Below, piece after piece: positions 8,133 to 16,338 of a stretch of DNA of 64,000 bases. A program made the position numbers and the translations under genes. Origin of the DNA: Hymenobacter elongatus (GTDB lineage Bacteria; Bacteroidota; Bacteroidia; Cytophagales; Hymenobacteraceae); assembly GCF_004745955.1 (NCBI RefSeq), contig NZ_SRLD01000014.1:1-64000 (forward strand), given 5' to 3'. The notes under the pieces were generated by a model. It ran no database searches. It saw nothing but the letters and a program-made list of their open reading frames with translations, and was not told the DNA's origin. Positions within the stretch are counted from its first letter, which is position 1; every line of letters starts with the position of its first letter.

Positions 8133-9338
8133 TTAATTCCAGCCGTCGTTTTCCTTCTTGTCCTCCTTCTTGCGTTTCTCTTTGCGCTTGCTGCTGCCTT
8201 CCTCGTTTTTGGTTTTCACCTTCACTTTTTCCGGCTCTGCCAGTGGGGTTGCCGGGGCTGGTGTGACCGGGGCCGGCACGGCCGGGGCGGGCTCCTCGGC
8301 GGGTGGTGCTACCATATCCTGCGCCGAGTTGATTTGGTCAGCTTTTTCCACGGCCTTTTCCTTGTGCAGGGCCAGTAGCAGATCCTGGGTAATCAACTCG
8401 TTTTTGTCCCAGGCTTTCAACTCGATGGCCAGTTTCTCTTTCTCTTCTTTGCCGGGCTTGTTTCCGAGCAGTGCATCCAGGTCGGGCTTGCCCGCGTCCT
8501 GCCACGCCGACAGCCACATGGAGGCCACCATCGTCGGGGCCTGCTTGAGCCGGTAGGCCACCTGCCCGCCTACTTCCTTGTGGTAAGCATCGGCAAAGGC
8601 GTCGGAATAGGCCCGGCGGGTTTTGCCAAACTTGTGGGAAAACGTGTACTTGGTTTCAGTCGTGAAGGTGCGCGTCACTTTTTCCTCTTTGTCGAAGGTG
8701 TCACCCAGGAAGCCATACGACTCCTGCACCGACGTCCAGATGGCGCGGAGGGGGTCTTTCAGGTACTCCGCTTTCTCGCAGTCCAGCTTATACTCAGCTA
8801 AGTGGCGCTCGGGTAGCTTCGATTCCCAGAGGCTGTGCATGCCCTGCTGGTTGGTCAGTTGCCCGTCGTAGTTCATGGTGGTGTGCAGGGGCACGTAGGC
8901 ATCGGCTATGTAGTGGCCCAACTCGGCCGACAGGCGCACGATGGCCACGGAGTCGCGCTGGCGGAAGGCTTCGGTCAGGGCTTCCTTGGTTTCGAGCACC
9001 GTCCAGGGCACCGTACCGTATTTGCGCAGCGTATCGGCCGAATATTTGGCCGTGGCTTTTTCCCAGAGCTTTGGCATGGCTCCAAACGGGTCTTCGCCGT
9101 AATGGTCCATATCGATGTAGTGCTTGGGGGCTTCCTTGGGGTCGTCGTCGCGCCGCTCGTCGGGCGCGGTGGCCATCCGCACTATTTCGGGCAGGTGGCG
9201 GTAATAAAAGCTCTGCATAGATTTAGGCAGAGCATACACGGCCAGCTGGTTGATGGTGCGGTGGGCCAGAAAGCCCCAGCCCGACGATAAGAAGGGACAC
9301 AGCAGCACCAGCAGCAGCGTAAGAATATGCTTTTTCAT
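8133..9338 (-). CDS. S1/P1 nuclease / zinc phospholipase C-like secreted protein
   Basis: The fold family binds three zinc ions and hydrolyses phosphodiesters (nucleic acids or phospholipids). The 401 residues start with a signal peptide. The mature chain would begin near Trp21-Gly22, and an N-terminal Trp is itself a zinc ligand in this family. His26 (GFLAHRTIN) follows, then KHYIDMDHYG, HYIADAYVPLHTTMNYDGQ and HSLWESKLPER, which supply the usual His/Asp/Glu ligands. The last ~70 residues form a Pro/Ala/Lys/Glu-rich tail that is probably disordered. It is periplasmic or exported; the substrate cannot be told from sequence. Confidence 0.88.
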   Translation of the reverse strand: MKKHILTLLLVLLCPFLSSGWGFLAHRTINQLAVYALPKSMQSFYYRHLPEIVRMATAPDERRDDDPKEAPKHYIDMDHYGEDPFGAMPKLWEKATAKYSADTLRKYGTVPWTVLETKEALTEAFRQRDSVAIVRLSAELGHYIADAYVPLHTTMNYDGQLTNQQGMHSLWESKLPERHLAEYKLDCEKAEYLKDPLRAIWTSVQESYGFLGDTFDKEEKVTRTFTTETKYTFSHKFGKTRRAYSDAFADAYHKEVGGQVAYRLKQAPTMVASMWLSAWQDAGKPDLDALLGNKPGKEEKEKLAIELKAWDKNELITQDLLLALHKEKAVEKADQINSAQDMVAPPAEEPAPAVPAPVTPAPATPLAEPEKVKVKTKNEEGSSKRKEKRKKEDKKENDGWN

Positions 9339-9463
9339 ACAAGTAAATCAGGCCCGGAAGAAGGGGTTCGCGAAGTTCGGAATTTTGGATTAATAAAGTA
9401 TTAGCCTTTTCTGTACCGATGGCCAAGCAAGGCATTTCGTACCACCGGAAACCCGCCGGTTCC

Positions 9464-9471
9464 TACCTTTA
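9464..9471 (+). promoter_or_regulatory. -7 promoter element upstream of the kinase-like gene
   Basis: TACCTTTA lies 58 bases before ATG 9530 and matches the Bacteroidota -7 consensus in all but the last base. Confidence 0.4.
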
Positions 9472-9529
9472 GAGGCCCGCGCAAGCCCCCAAGCTGCCCA
9501 ATCTTTTTTCTGCCTGCTCAGACTTTTTT

Positions 9530-10573
9530 ATGACGCTGATATCCAAAAAGAAAATCAACTATACCATTGGGACCGAGCTGCGGGGCTATTTGCAGGACTA
9601 CGACCGGGAAAGCCCGTTGCCCGTTACTTACCGCGACCTGCTGCGCTTCAGCGGCTCGTTTCCACTCATGGACCGCAATGGCCGTGACACGCTCTGGCAA
9701 ACCGTTTATTATGAGCCCAGTACGCTGGTCGAGCTGTCGGCGGGCCTGGCCGAGGTGTATGCCCTGCTGCGCACCGACGGCGACTTGTCTTTCACTGACC
9801 ACCTGCTGGCCGACCGCATCGACTACTGCCAGTTCGGCAACAGCAACCCGTTTCGGGTCCGCATCGTCAATCAGCTCAACGACAACTACGACTATTTCTA
9901 TGTGAAGCGGGCCGATGCTTCCCGCGTGTACGGCCTGGAACTGGAACATTTGTTGTCGCCTAACCGCATCAACTATCTGGTGTGCGGCGACTCCCTCATT
10001 GAGGAGCACATTGCCGGCATTCCCGGCGACGACTTCATCCGCGACCATCTCAAGCGGCCCCACCTCAATCAGGTGCGCATCGCCAAAGAGTTTGTAAAAT
10101 TCAATGAGCGGTGCTTTGCCCGCCTGCTCGGCGACATGCGCGCCTACAACTATGTCATCATTGCCACACCCGACTTCGAGGACGAGCAGTACCGCGTGCG
10201 AGCCATCGACTTCGACCAGCAGAGCTACGAGGGCAAAAAAACCATGTATCTGCCCCAGTTTTTTAAAGATAACCGCAAGGTGGTCCAGATGTGTAGCCAG
10301 CTGCTGACCACCGAAACCATCCGGCAGTACCAAGCCGAGGAACGCACCCTCATTGCCCGGCGCGTGCGGCTGGAGCGCTACCGCCTCAAAGGGTTGATGG
10401 ATATCATGCGGCACGACGAGGTATCGACGCCCGAAAAAACCGCCCAGCTTAAAGCCCAGCTCAACCAGCACTATGCCACCACCGCCTTCGACCGCTGCCG
10501 CAGCATGGGCGATGTGGTACACCAGAATCTGAAAATGATGCTCCTGGCCCGTCCGCGCCCCGACCAGGCCTAA
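9530..10573 (+). CDS. Uncharacterised protein with kinase-like motifs
   Basis: I do not recognise a named family for this 347-residue cytoplasmic protein. Several motifs appear in the order seen in the protein-kinase/APH fold. YFYVK places a candidate ATP-binding Lys at 126. SLIEEHIAGIPGDDFI at about 155-170 resembles a hinge or linker. GDMRAYNYVI puts Asp202 and Asn207 at the catalytic-loop spacing D-x4-N, and AIDFDQ puts Asp227 at the magnesium-binding position. A glycine-rich loop is not obvious. The first ~100 residues and the Arg-rich C-terminus are unassigned. The stop overlaps that of the converging cinA remnant. A kinase role is inference. Confidence 0.75.
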   Translation: MTLISKKKINYTIGTELRGYLQDYDRESPLPVTYRDLLRFSGSFPLMDRNGRDTLWQTVYYEPSTLVELSAGLAEVYALLRTDGDLSFTDHLLADRIDYCQFGNSNPFRVRIVNQLNDNYDYFYVKRADASRVYGLELEHLLSPNRINYLVCGDSLIEEHIAGIPGDDFIRDHLKRPHLNQVRIAKEFVKFNERCFARLLGDMRAYNYVIIATPDFEDEQYRVRAIDFDQQSYEGKKTMYLPQFFKDNRKVVQMCSQLLTTETIRQYQAEERTLIARRVRLERYRLKGLMDIMRHDEVSTPEKTAQLKAQLNQHYATTAFDRCRSMGDVVHQNLKMMLLARPRPDQA

Positions 10574-10844
10574 GCCGTCATCTTCTCCTGATCGGGCGGG
10601 AAGCGGTCCAGCAATTCGCCCAGCTTGCGGTACACGAAATCGACGGCTTGGTGTCGCACGCTCTGGCAGTCGCCCTGAAATTCCTGCCGGTGCCCTGCGG
10701 CGCGGTTCTGGTACAGAAAGGCATAGAACAGTGTGCCGGCCGGTTTTCCTCAGTTTCGGAACCGCCAGCCGCGCACAGACCCGTGACGGCCACGCACACG
10801 TCGGCCCCGAGCTTTTTGGTAGTTGCGGGGCACGTAGCCAGGCG
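10570..10844 (-). pseudogene. Frameshifted 3' remnant of cinA/pncC (nicotinamide-nucleotide amidase)
   Basis: Translated on the minus strand directly after the amidohydrolase stop, one frame reads KLGADVCVAVTGLCAAGG and then ENRPA. The expected continuation GTLFYAFLYQNRAAG, FQGDCQSVRHQAVDFVYRKL and a stop at 10570 lies in another frame. The shift falls near 10733-10743 in a CCGGCCGG run. This matches the C-terminal half of CinA/PncC, including the AVTGxxxxGG and NRP-G-T motifs. The N-terminal half with the catalytic ESCTGG motif is absent. So this is a truncated and frameshifted remnant, likely left when the amidohydrolase gene came to lie next to it. A sequencing error could explain the shift but not the truncation. 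Confidence 0.65.
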
Positions 10845-12140
10845 CTATTCCTGCCGATGTACTACCCCTTGTTTCATCACGAAGCGCACGCGCTGCATCG
10901 CCTTGATATCCTGAATCGGGTCGCCTTCCACGGCTACTATGTCGGCCAGCTTACCGGCTTCCAGGGTGCCGAGGCTTTCGGTTTGGCCCAGCAGCTCAGC
11001 CGCCGACACGGTAGCGGCCCGCAAGGCTTCGTAAGCGGGCATTCCGGCCTCTACCATGTACTGAAACTCCAGGGCATTGACGCCGTGCCGAAACACGGAA
11101 GCATCGGTGCCGAACGCAATTTTCACTCCCGCTTTGTAGGCTTTGCCAAAGGTAGTTTGCAGCTTCGGCCCGATGCTCAGGGCCTTGGGCGTTACCAGCG
11201 GCGGGTAGTAGTTGGGGATTTTGGCCGAGTCGGCTACCGACTTGCCCGCCGTAATGGTGGGCACGTACCAGGTGCCGAATTTCTTCATCAGCTTCATCGT
11301 TTCCTCGTCCATCAGCGTGCCGTGCTCAATGCTGGTAACGCCCGCCCGGATGGCGCGCTTCATGCCTTCGGCGCCGTGGGCGTGGCAGGCCACTGTCAGG
11401 CCCAGGTCGCGGGCGGTTTCCACGATGGCCTTTATCTCTTCTTCCGTCATTTGGGCGCTGCTGCCGTCTTTGGCCACGCTGAGCACGCCGCCGGTAGAGG
11501 CAATCTTGATCAGGTCGGAACCACGCTTGTACTGCTCGCGCACGGCTTGGCGGCACTGCTCGGGGCCGTTGGCCACGCCATCGGCGGGGCCGGGCACGCC
11601 CATCAGGTCCTGGCGGTAGCCGTTGGTGGGGTCCATGTGGCCGCCGGTGCCCGATATGGCCCGGCCCGCCGTGAAAATGCGCGGCCCCACTACCTGGCCC
11701 CGGTTGATGGCATTGCGCAGGGCCACGTTCACCCCCGAGCCGCCCAGGTCGCGCACCGTTGTGAAGCCGGCGAGTAGGGTTTTGCGGGCGTGGTCGAGCG
11801 AGCCAAAGGCTACGTCGGCGGGGTTTTCGGTGAGTTCCTTCAGGAAGTTGTCTTTGCTGGTTTCGCCTTCCATATGCACGTGGCAGTCGATGAGGCCGGG
11901 TAGCACCGTCTTGTTTTTCAGGTCGATAACCTTGTCGGTGCCGCTGCCCATGGCGTAGCCCGCCTGCACGGCCACCACGCGGCCCTGCTCGACGACGATG
12001 GTCATTTCGGTCTGGGCCTTGGTAGAGCGCATGTCCAGCAGCCGCCCGCAGTGCAGGTAGGTTTTCTGGGCCCAGGCGGGCGCGTGCGTCAGGGTGCAGA
12101 GTACGAAGGCCGCCAGAGTAGCGCGTCGGATGTGAAGCAT
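10845..12140 (-). CDS. Secreted amidohydrolase (imidazolonepropionase/prolidase-like)
   Basis: This is a metal-dependent hydrolase of the amidohydrolase superfamily, likely acting on peptides or cyclic amides in the periplasm. From ATG 12140 the 431 residues start with a signal peptide (ending APAWAQ). The TIM-barrel metal site follows: LIDCHVHMEGE (HxH), LIKIASTGG (the bridging Lys), ACHAHGAEG and SIEHGT (two His), and FGTDASVFRHG (Asp). The family resembles Xaa-Pro dipeptidases and imidazolonepropionase-like enzymes, and the substrate is unknown. The open frame extends to 12260, but the signal peptide fixes the start at 12140. Its stop directly abuts the cinA remnant. Confidence 0.9.
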   Translation of the reverse strand: MLHIRRATLAAFVLCTLTHAPAWAQKTYLHCGRLLDMRSTKAQTEMTIVVEQGRVVAVQAGYAMGSGTDKVIDLKNKTVLPGLIDCHVHMEGETSKDNFLKELTENPADVAFGSLDHARKTLLAGFTTVRDLGGSGVNVALRNAINRGQVVGPRIFTAGRAISGTGGHMDPTNGYRQDLMGVPGPADGVANGPEQCRQAVREQYKRGSDLIKIASTGGVLSVAKDGSSAQMTEEEIKAIVETARDLGLTVACHAHGAEGMKRAIRAGVTSIEHGTLMDEETMKLMKKFGTWYVPTITAGKSVADSAKIPNYYPPLVTPKALSIGPKLQTTFGKAYKAGVKIAFGTDASVFRHGVNALEFQYMVEAGMPAYEALRAATVSAAELLGQTESLGTLEAGKLADIVAVEGDPIQDIKAMQRVRFVMKQGVVHRQE

Positions 12141-12287
12141 AGAAAACACGGGTGGAAAGTGGAGCGAGGCCGGAAGATACAACATAGATAAACGCTGCAT
12201 GCCGCCTACATCCGCCGGATTATGTACCTTGACGCCGCGCCTGATTTTCGGGCGTATCATCTCTATTCGTCACACTTTTCCGATTGT

Positions 12288-12548
12288 ATGGCCACCCACG
12301 AAGAATTCGAAGCCGCCGCCCAACGCTCCCAGCAGCTGCCCTCCAAGCCCAACAACATGGTGCTGCTCCAGCTGTATTCCCTCTACAAGCAAGCCTCCGA
12401 AGGCGACGTAACCGGCGACCGGCCCGGCGGCTTCGACTTCAAAGGCATTGCCAAGTATGATGCCTGGGCCGGCCTGAACGGCAAAAGTAAAGATGCCGCC
12501 CGGCAGGAGTACGTTGATCTGGTAAATTCCCTGTTCCAGGGCGCGTAA
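12288..12548 (+). CDS. Acyl-CoA-binding protein
   Basis: Small cytosolic ACBPs bind medium- and long-chain acyl-CoA esters. The 86-residue product has the four-helix ACBP pattern: FEAAAQRSQQLPSKPNN, then LLQLYSLYKQASEGDV, then FKGIAKYDAWAGLNGKS and EYVDLVNSL. The residues that contact the CoA and acyl chain in known ACBPs (YxLYKQA, the Lys and Tyr of AKYDAW) are present. Start 12288 is the standard ACBP N-terminus; the frame opens earlier at 12222 without homology. ACBPs are mainly eukaryotic but are found in some Bacteroidota. Confidence 0.93.
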   Translation: MATHEEFEAAAQRSQQLPSKPNNMVLLQLYSLYKQASEGDVTGDRPGGFDFKGIAKYDAWAGLNGKSKDAARQEYVDLVNSLFQGA

Positions 12549-12629
12549 GTAGCCCAGGCTGGCAAGCATACCAAAGCAGGCGAAGAACAGCGCCGCTATT
12601 TCGCTGCCTGGGTTGTGCCAGATGTAATG

Positions 12630-12673
12630 CACCAAAAAGCCCCGCCGTTCGTCAACGGCGGGGCTTTTTGGTG
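12630..12673. terminator. Bidirectional terminator between ACBP and CDGSH genes
   Basis: A perfect 20-base inverted repeat with loop CGTC has A5 and T5 tracts inside the arms. It lies between two convergent genes and can serve both. Confidence 0.85.
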
Positions 12674-12720
12674 CAATTTCCCCAGTCGGCCATTCGCCAC
12701 GGCCGGCTGGGAGAAGGCAC

Positions 12721-12945
12721 TTATACTTTCGGTGCGGGCAGGTCGAAGGCTTCGGCGTTGTGCTCGAAGTGGCCTTTGTGCGACCCGTCGCAGAAAGGCT
12801 TATTCTTGGATAGGCCGCAGCGGCAGATGCTGATCCGCTCCCGGCCGGCGAGGCCGTAGGGCTGACCCTGGGCATCCACGAGTTCGAAGTCGCCCTCTAC
12901 GCGGAGGGAGCCGTTGCTAAGCACGGTAAGTTTGGTAGTGGCCAT
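12721..12945 (-). CDS. CDGSH iron-sulfur domain protein
   Basis: This 74-residue protein belongs to the mitoNEET-like CDGSH family, which holds a redox-active [2Fe-2S] cluster with three Cys and one His. The motif is complete: Cys41, Cys43, Cys52 and His56 in ICRCGLSKNKPFCDGSH. The first 35 residues form the beta strands typical of single-domain bacterial members. There is no membrane anchor, so it is cytosolic. It converges with the ACBP gene. Confidence 0.93.
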   Translation of the reverse strand: MATTKLTVLSNGSLRVEGDFELVDAQGQPYGLAGRERISICRCGLSKNKPFCDGSHKGHFEHNAEAFDLPAPKV

Positions 12946-13006
12946 GAGAAGGAAATAAAACGAGAAATGAAATAGGATGCGGACCGCTCGTGAGGAGTCG
13001 GCTTGG

Positions 13007-13510
13007 TTAGTCCAGGCAATTCTTGCCGGCGCAGGAAAGCGGTGTGTAAATGGCCGACAGGATAACCCAGGTGTTGTTTTCGAATTTCCACATCAGCCAG
13101 TACTTGCCAATGACGCGGCTTTTGGTTTTGTCCTGCGGGTCGGTCCAGGCTTCGGCCCACTCGCCGGTTTCGTAGGCCAGCTGCCCCAGGTCGCTCAGCT
13201 CCATGCCCATGCTGCGGTTCATCCAGGTGATGTCGGGCCGCTGCCGAAACAAGGTCCGGAAGCTTTGGCGGACCGTGGGGGCCGTGGTGCGGCTGCCGCT
13301 GGCCGAGCAAATCGTGGTGTTGGGATGAAACAGGCCGTAAAAGGCGGTGGTGTCGCGGCTGTTAAAAGCGCGGTTCCAGGTTTCGCTCCGGGCCTTGATC
13401 AGCTCCAGATGCTTCTGCTTCAGGATTTGGCCAAAGCTCAAGTGGCTGAGCAGAACGAGAATGACTACGCCCAACAAGCGGCGCAGCGGCAACAAAGTAG
13501 AAAAGCCCAT
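13007..13510 (-). CDS. SnoaL/NTF2-like protein (DUF4440 type), signal-anchored
   Basis: This 167-residue protein has a hydrophobic N-terminal segment (LLGVVILVLLSHLSFGQ), probably a cleaved signal, then an NTF2-like cone-shaped alpha+beta domain. The domain begins with a helix ETWNRAFNSRDTTAFYGLF and continues with strands ending KYWLMWKFENNTWVILSAI. Such domains act as small-molecule binding or calcium/calmodulin-kinase association-type modules, and the function here is unknown. Start 13510 (MGFSTLL) is preferred over 13588, which would overlap the acetyltransferase gene. Confidence 0.78.
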   Translation of the reverse strand: MGFSTLLPLRRLLGVVILVLLSHLSFGQILKQKHLELIKARSETWNRAFNSRDTTAFYGLFHPNTTICSASGSRTTAPTVRQSFRTLFRQRPDITWMNRSMGMELSDLGQLAYETGEWAEAWTDPQDKTKSRVIGKYWLMWKFENNTWVILSAIYTPLSCAGKNCLD

Positions 13511-13548
13511 CAGGGGAAGGATAAGAAGTACGTCTAAAGACCGCGCAA

Positions 13549-14067
13549 TTACGCCAGTTCTTTGCGCATTACGTAGTCGTTCATCCAATAAGGGCCAATG
13601 GCAATATCTTCTTCGCGGTGACGCTGGAAGCCCAGACGCTCATAGAACGAAATGGCGGGGTTATGCCGGTTTACGTTCAGCTCCAGGGTTTTACCGCCTA
13701 TCTGGCGCGTCGTTTCTTCCACGGCCTCAATCAGATTCTGCCCAAAACCCTGGCCCTGGTGCGAAGGCAGAATATAAATTTTGTGCAGCTTAAAGATTCC
13801 GTTGCCGGCGGGCAAACGGGAGAAGGACGCGTAGCCCGCCGGGTGGCCGTCGGCGTGGAGCAGCAGAAACGTGTGGCCATCGTCGCTCATTTGGCGCTGC
13901 AACGACGTGGGCGTGTAAATCACGCGGTACATATACTCTATCTGCTCCTTCGAAACGATGAAGCGGTAAGTGGGCTCCCAGGTGGCTTCGGCCAGTTGAA
14001 TAATGGTCGGAATATCGGCCAGCGTGGCGGGCTGAATGGTAAGAACTGGAAGGCTGGAAGAGGACAT
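13549..14067 (-). CDS. GNAT family N-acetyltransferase
   Basis: It transfers an acetyl group from acetyl-CoA to an unidentified amine in the cytoplasm. The 172-residue domain starts at ATG 14067 (MSSSSLPVLTIQPAT). It shows the GNAT order: strand one with PTIIQLAEATWEPTY, the acceptor-side strands FLLLHADGHPAGYASF, the pyrophosphate-binding loop in LPSHQGQGFGQNLIEAV (Q-x-x-G-x-G) and the C-terminal NPAISFYERLGFQ. The YMNDYVMRKEL-like end is typical of Bacteroidota members. An in-frame ATG at 14085 is also possible. Confidence 0.9.
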   Translation of the reverse strand: MSSSSLPVLTIQPATLADIPTIIQLAEATWEPTYRFIVSKEQIEYMYRVIYTPTSLQRQMSDDGHTFLLLHADGHPAGYASFSRLPAGNGIFKLHKIYILPSHQGQGFGQNLIEAVEETTRQIGGKTLELNVNRHNPAISFYERLGFQRHREEDIAIGPYWMNDYVMRKELA

Positions 14068-14207
14068 AAGGTGCAAAAACGGCATTTTTTGGCGAAAAAA
14101 CGAACCCTAGCGGCACCGAACCACGTTTTGGGCCAGAAATTGCCTACCGGCATACGACGGCCCGCTGGTCAGTCGTTCGTATTATTTCGCTCTGCACCCC
14201 CTGTCCT

Positions 14208-14870
14208 ATGAAACGATTCCTGCTTCCGATAAGCTTTGTGGCTGCCGGGCTTGCCTGCGCCCCGCTGGCTGCTACCGCCCAGCAAAAATCTACCCCGGCC
14301 AAGCAGCCTACCGCATCCACGCCTTCGGCCATCGAGCGTGACCTGGATGTCTTCAGCAACTGGGTGAACGATAAGCTGGACCGGGCCGAAACCGGGGTGC
14401 GCCGCGAGCTGCCCCGCGTGAAAGAGGATTTTGAGCGCCAGAGCAAGCGCCTGGACTCGGCCATCGACAGCCTCTCCAGCCAGTCGAAGCGCGAATACAG
14501 CACCCAAAAAGTGCGCTACCAGCGCTGGGCTACCAAGCAGGATAGCCTGGATGCTATGGCCCGCCAGCCCGAAACGGCTAGCGCGGCGCAGCGCCGCCTG
14601 CTGCACGAAACCGTGACTATTAGCCGGGCGCGGGCCAACGAGCTGCCCGAGCTGTACCTGCATCTGCTGGAAAGTACCCGCGAGCAGCGCCGCAGCTGGT
14701 CGCCGGCCGACTGGAGCGCCGCCAGTGCCGTATTGGAGCGCCTGAATGCCCGTTACGAACAAGTGCGGGAGCAGCTGCCCCTGGAAGAGCGAGTACGGGT
14801 CCGGTCGTTGCAGACCGAGTTTCGCACCCTGGAAAAGGCCCGTGATGTGAAGGATCTGATGCAGGAGTAG
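14208..14870 (+). CDS. Secreted helical protein of unknown function
   Basis: This 220-residue protein has a signal peptide ending AATAQQ. The rest is almost entirely charged helix with many Arg, Glu and Gln residues and heptad-like spacing (VRRELPRVKEDFERQSKRL, YEQVREQLPLEERVRVRSL), suggesting a periplasmic coiled coil. No catalytic motif is visible and I do not recognise the family. It is a single gene with a bidirectional terminator shared with the convergent SpoIIAA-like gene. Confidence 0.8.
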   Translation: MKRFLLPISFVAAGLACAPLAATAQQKSTPAKQPTASTPSAIERDLDVFSNWVNDKLDRAETGVRRELPRVKEDFERQSKRLDSAIDSLSSQSKREYSTQKVRYQRWATKQDSLDAMARQPETASAAQRRLLHETVTISRARANELPELYLHLLESTREQRRSWSPADWSAASAVLERLNARYEQVREQLPLEERVRVRSLQTEFRTLEKARDVKDLMQE

Positions 14871-14882
14871 CCGATTTTACTT

Positions 14883-14926
14883 AACAAGCAGAACGGGCAC
14901 CCGCTGGGGTGCCCGTTCTGCTTGTT
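14883..14926. terminator. Bidirectional terminator, 20-base perfect stem
   Basis: Arms 14883-14902 and 14907-14926 pair perfectly around loop GCTG. It lies between convergent genes and overlaps the stop codon of the minus-strand one. Confidence 0.85.
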
Positions 14927-15368
14927 AGGCGGCCACATACTGGCGTCGGAGCCATTCCAGGGCAGTTTCCACATCGTAGAAAAGCTGAATGGGCAGATGT
15001 TTGCCCACCCGCTCAGCGAATTCCACGCTGATAATCTGGTTCTGCATATCGGGCGAAAAGACGTAGGCAAATGCCCGCAGTCCTTCTTCCAATGCCAGCG
15101 GCAGCCATTCGTATTCCAGCCAGGGCAGGGCATCGGCCCATTCGCCGGTAGAGTCGGTCTTGTCGTTGAGCAGCAGGGCGCAGTGGTACTGCTGCTGAAT
15201 GGGGCCGGCTGCCGTGGCTACCTTGATTACTTCTGCCTCCGTGATATTGCCCGTCCAGCGAATATACAGCAGTTGCTGCTCCGGGTAGAAGCGGAACGAG
15301 GCTATCGGGCGGTGGTGGGCATCGAGCACCGTGCCTAAATCAGTGTAAGGAGTTGATAAAATCGTCAT
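14925..15368 (-). CDS. SpoIIAA-like (STAS-type fold) hypothetical protein
   Basis: This 147-residue cytosolic protein has the alternating strand-helix pattern of SpoIIAA-like domains: FRFYPEQQLLYIRWTGNIT, then CALLLNDKTDSTGEWADA, and a closing FYDVETALEWLRRQ helix. It resembles the protein at 29313-29711 in this window, which has matching TGEWADA/AGVWADA and LEWLRRQ/ARTWLQQ segments, so the two are distant paralogues. Role unknown; such proteins are frequent in Hymenobacter-type genomes. Start 15368 was chosen over 15572 because the upstream residues look non-coding. Confidence 0.75.
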   Translation of the reverse strand: MTILSTPYTDLGTVLDAHHRPIASFRFYPEQQLLYIRWTGNITEAEVIKVATAAGPIQQQYHCALLLNDKTDSTGEWADALPWLEYEWLPLALEEGLRAFAYVFSPDMQNQIISVEFAERVGKHLPIQLFYDVETALEWLRRQYVAA

Positions 15369-15625
15369 GAGGAACGCAGGCGGAGCGGCAACCGGAAACG
15401 GGTAGGAGGAAACAGACTGTGGGCAAAGAAAAGAGAAAATGCCGGATCTGAGCACAAGAAGAAAAAAGTAGCCGCCGGATGAGAAACTAGCATATAGCTG
15501 CCCTGGGCGTTGAACGAATCCAGGTATTAATATACGTTTTTTAGCCCGGCTAAGCCAGCATTGGCCTGACAAATGCCGGATGTTTTTGCCCGTTGAGTAG
15601 TTGCGGTCGGTTGGTTGGTTTCCGC

Positions 15626-15633
15626 TACTTTTG
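15626..15633 (+). promoter_or_regulatory. -7 promoter element of the deoxynucleoside kinase gene
   Basis: TACTTTTG is a perfect match to TAnnTTTG and lies 37 bases before the ATG. TTGG motifs at about 15611-15618 are too close for the usual 19-21 base spacing, so the -33 box is unclear. Confidence 0.6.
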
Positions 15634-15670
15634 TGGGCTCTTTTTTCGTTCTGTTTCCCGCACCTCGCTC

Positions 15671-16294
15671 ATGCATATTGCAATCGTCGGCAACATTGGC
15701 GCCGGCAAAACCACGCTGGCCAATAAACTCGCGCATCACTTCAACTGGGAAGTGTTCCTGGAGGATGTCGACCACAACCCGTATCTGAAGGATTTTTACG
15801 ACGACATGCCGCGCTGGGCATTTCATCTGCAGGTCTATTTTCTCAATAGCCGCTTTCGCCAAACCCAGCACATCAAAAAGCTGCAAAGCGCCAGCAAGGG
15901 CGTCATTCAGGACCGCACCATTTATGAGGATGCCCACATCTTCGCGGCCAACCTGCACGAGTCGGGCCTGATGAGCGACCGGGACCACCAAAACTATCTG
16001 GCGTTGTTCGAGTCGATGATCAGCATGGTCGACGCGCCCGACCTGCTGCTTTACCTCAGGGCCGACCTGCCCAAGCTCATCCAACAGATTGAGAAGCGCA
16101 ACCGCGACTACGAGAACAACATCAAGATTGAGTACCTCAAAAACCTCAATGAGCACTACGAGCGTTGGATCAGCAACTACAAGTATGGCAAGCTGCTGAT
16201 TGTAGACGTTAACAATTTGGACTACGTCAATAATCCCGAAGATATGGGCGTGATTATCGATAAGATCAACAGCACCTTGTTCGGGCTATTCTAG
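15671..16294 (+). CDS. Deoxynucleoside kinase
   Basis: It phosphorylates deoxynucleosides to monophosphates in nucleotide salvage. The 207 residues begin with a P-loop, GNIGAGKTT at about residues 7-15. The dNK-family signature EDVDHNPYLKDFYDD comes next and takes part in substrate binding. The ERS/DRT-type motif QDRTIYEDAHIF and the Arg-rich LID region (QQIEKRNRDYE) follow. Start 15671 sits directly before the P-loop strand, as in homologues. The substrate base is not clear from motifs; Bacteroidota members are often deoxyadenosine or deoxyguanosine kinases. Confidence 0.92.
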   Translation: MHIAIVGNIGAGKTTLANKLAHHFNWEVFLEDVDHNPYLKDFYDDMPRWAFHLQVYFLNSRFRQTQHIKKLQSASKGVIQDRTIYEDAHIFAANLHESGLMSDRDHQNYLALFESMISMVDAPDLLLYLRADLPKLIQQIEKRNRDYENNIKIEYLKNLNEHYERWISNYKYGKLLIVDVNNLDYVNNPEDMGVIIDKINSTLFGLF

Positions 16295-16332
16295 CATTCC
16301 GGTACTTTTGCTTGTACCGAGTACCGAAATGC
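16294..16332. terminator. Hairpin between deoxynucleoside kinase and DUF2461 genes
   Basis: Twelve-base arms (GCATTCCGGTAC with GTACCGAAATGC, one mismatch) flank a 15-base loop between two convergent genes. Confidence 0.5.
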
Positions 16333-16338
16333 CGGTTG

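Noticed and set aside
10578-10799. A 73-codon minus-strand frame taken as a separate gene
   Set aside because: Only its first third reads like CinA. The rest is out of frame because of the frameshift, so it is part of the broken cinA remnant.
12270-12875. A 201-codon minus-strand frame across the ACBP and CDGSH genes
   Set aside because: It is antisense to the ACBP gene, out of frame with the CDGSH gene and crosses the terminator between them.
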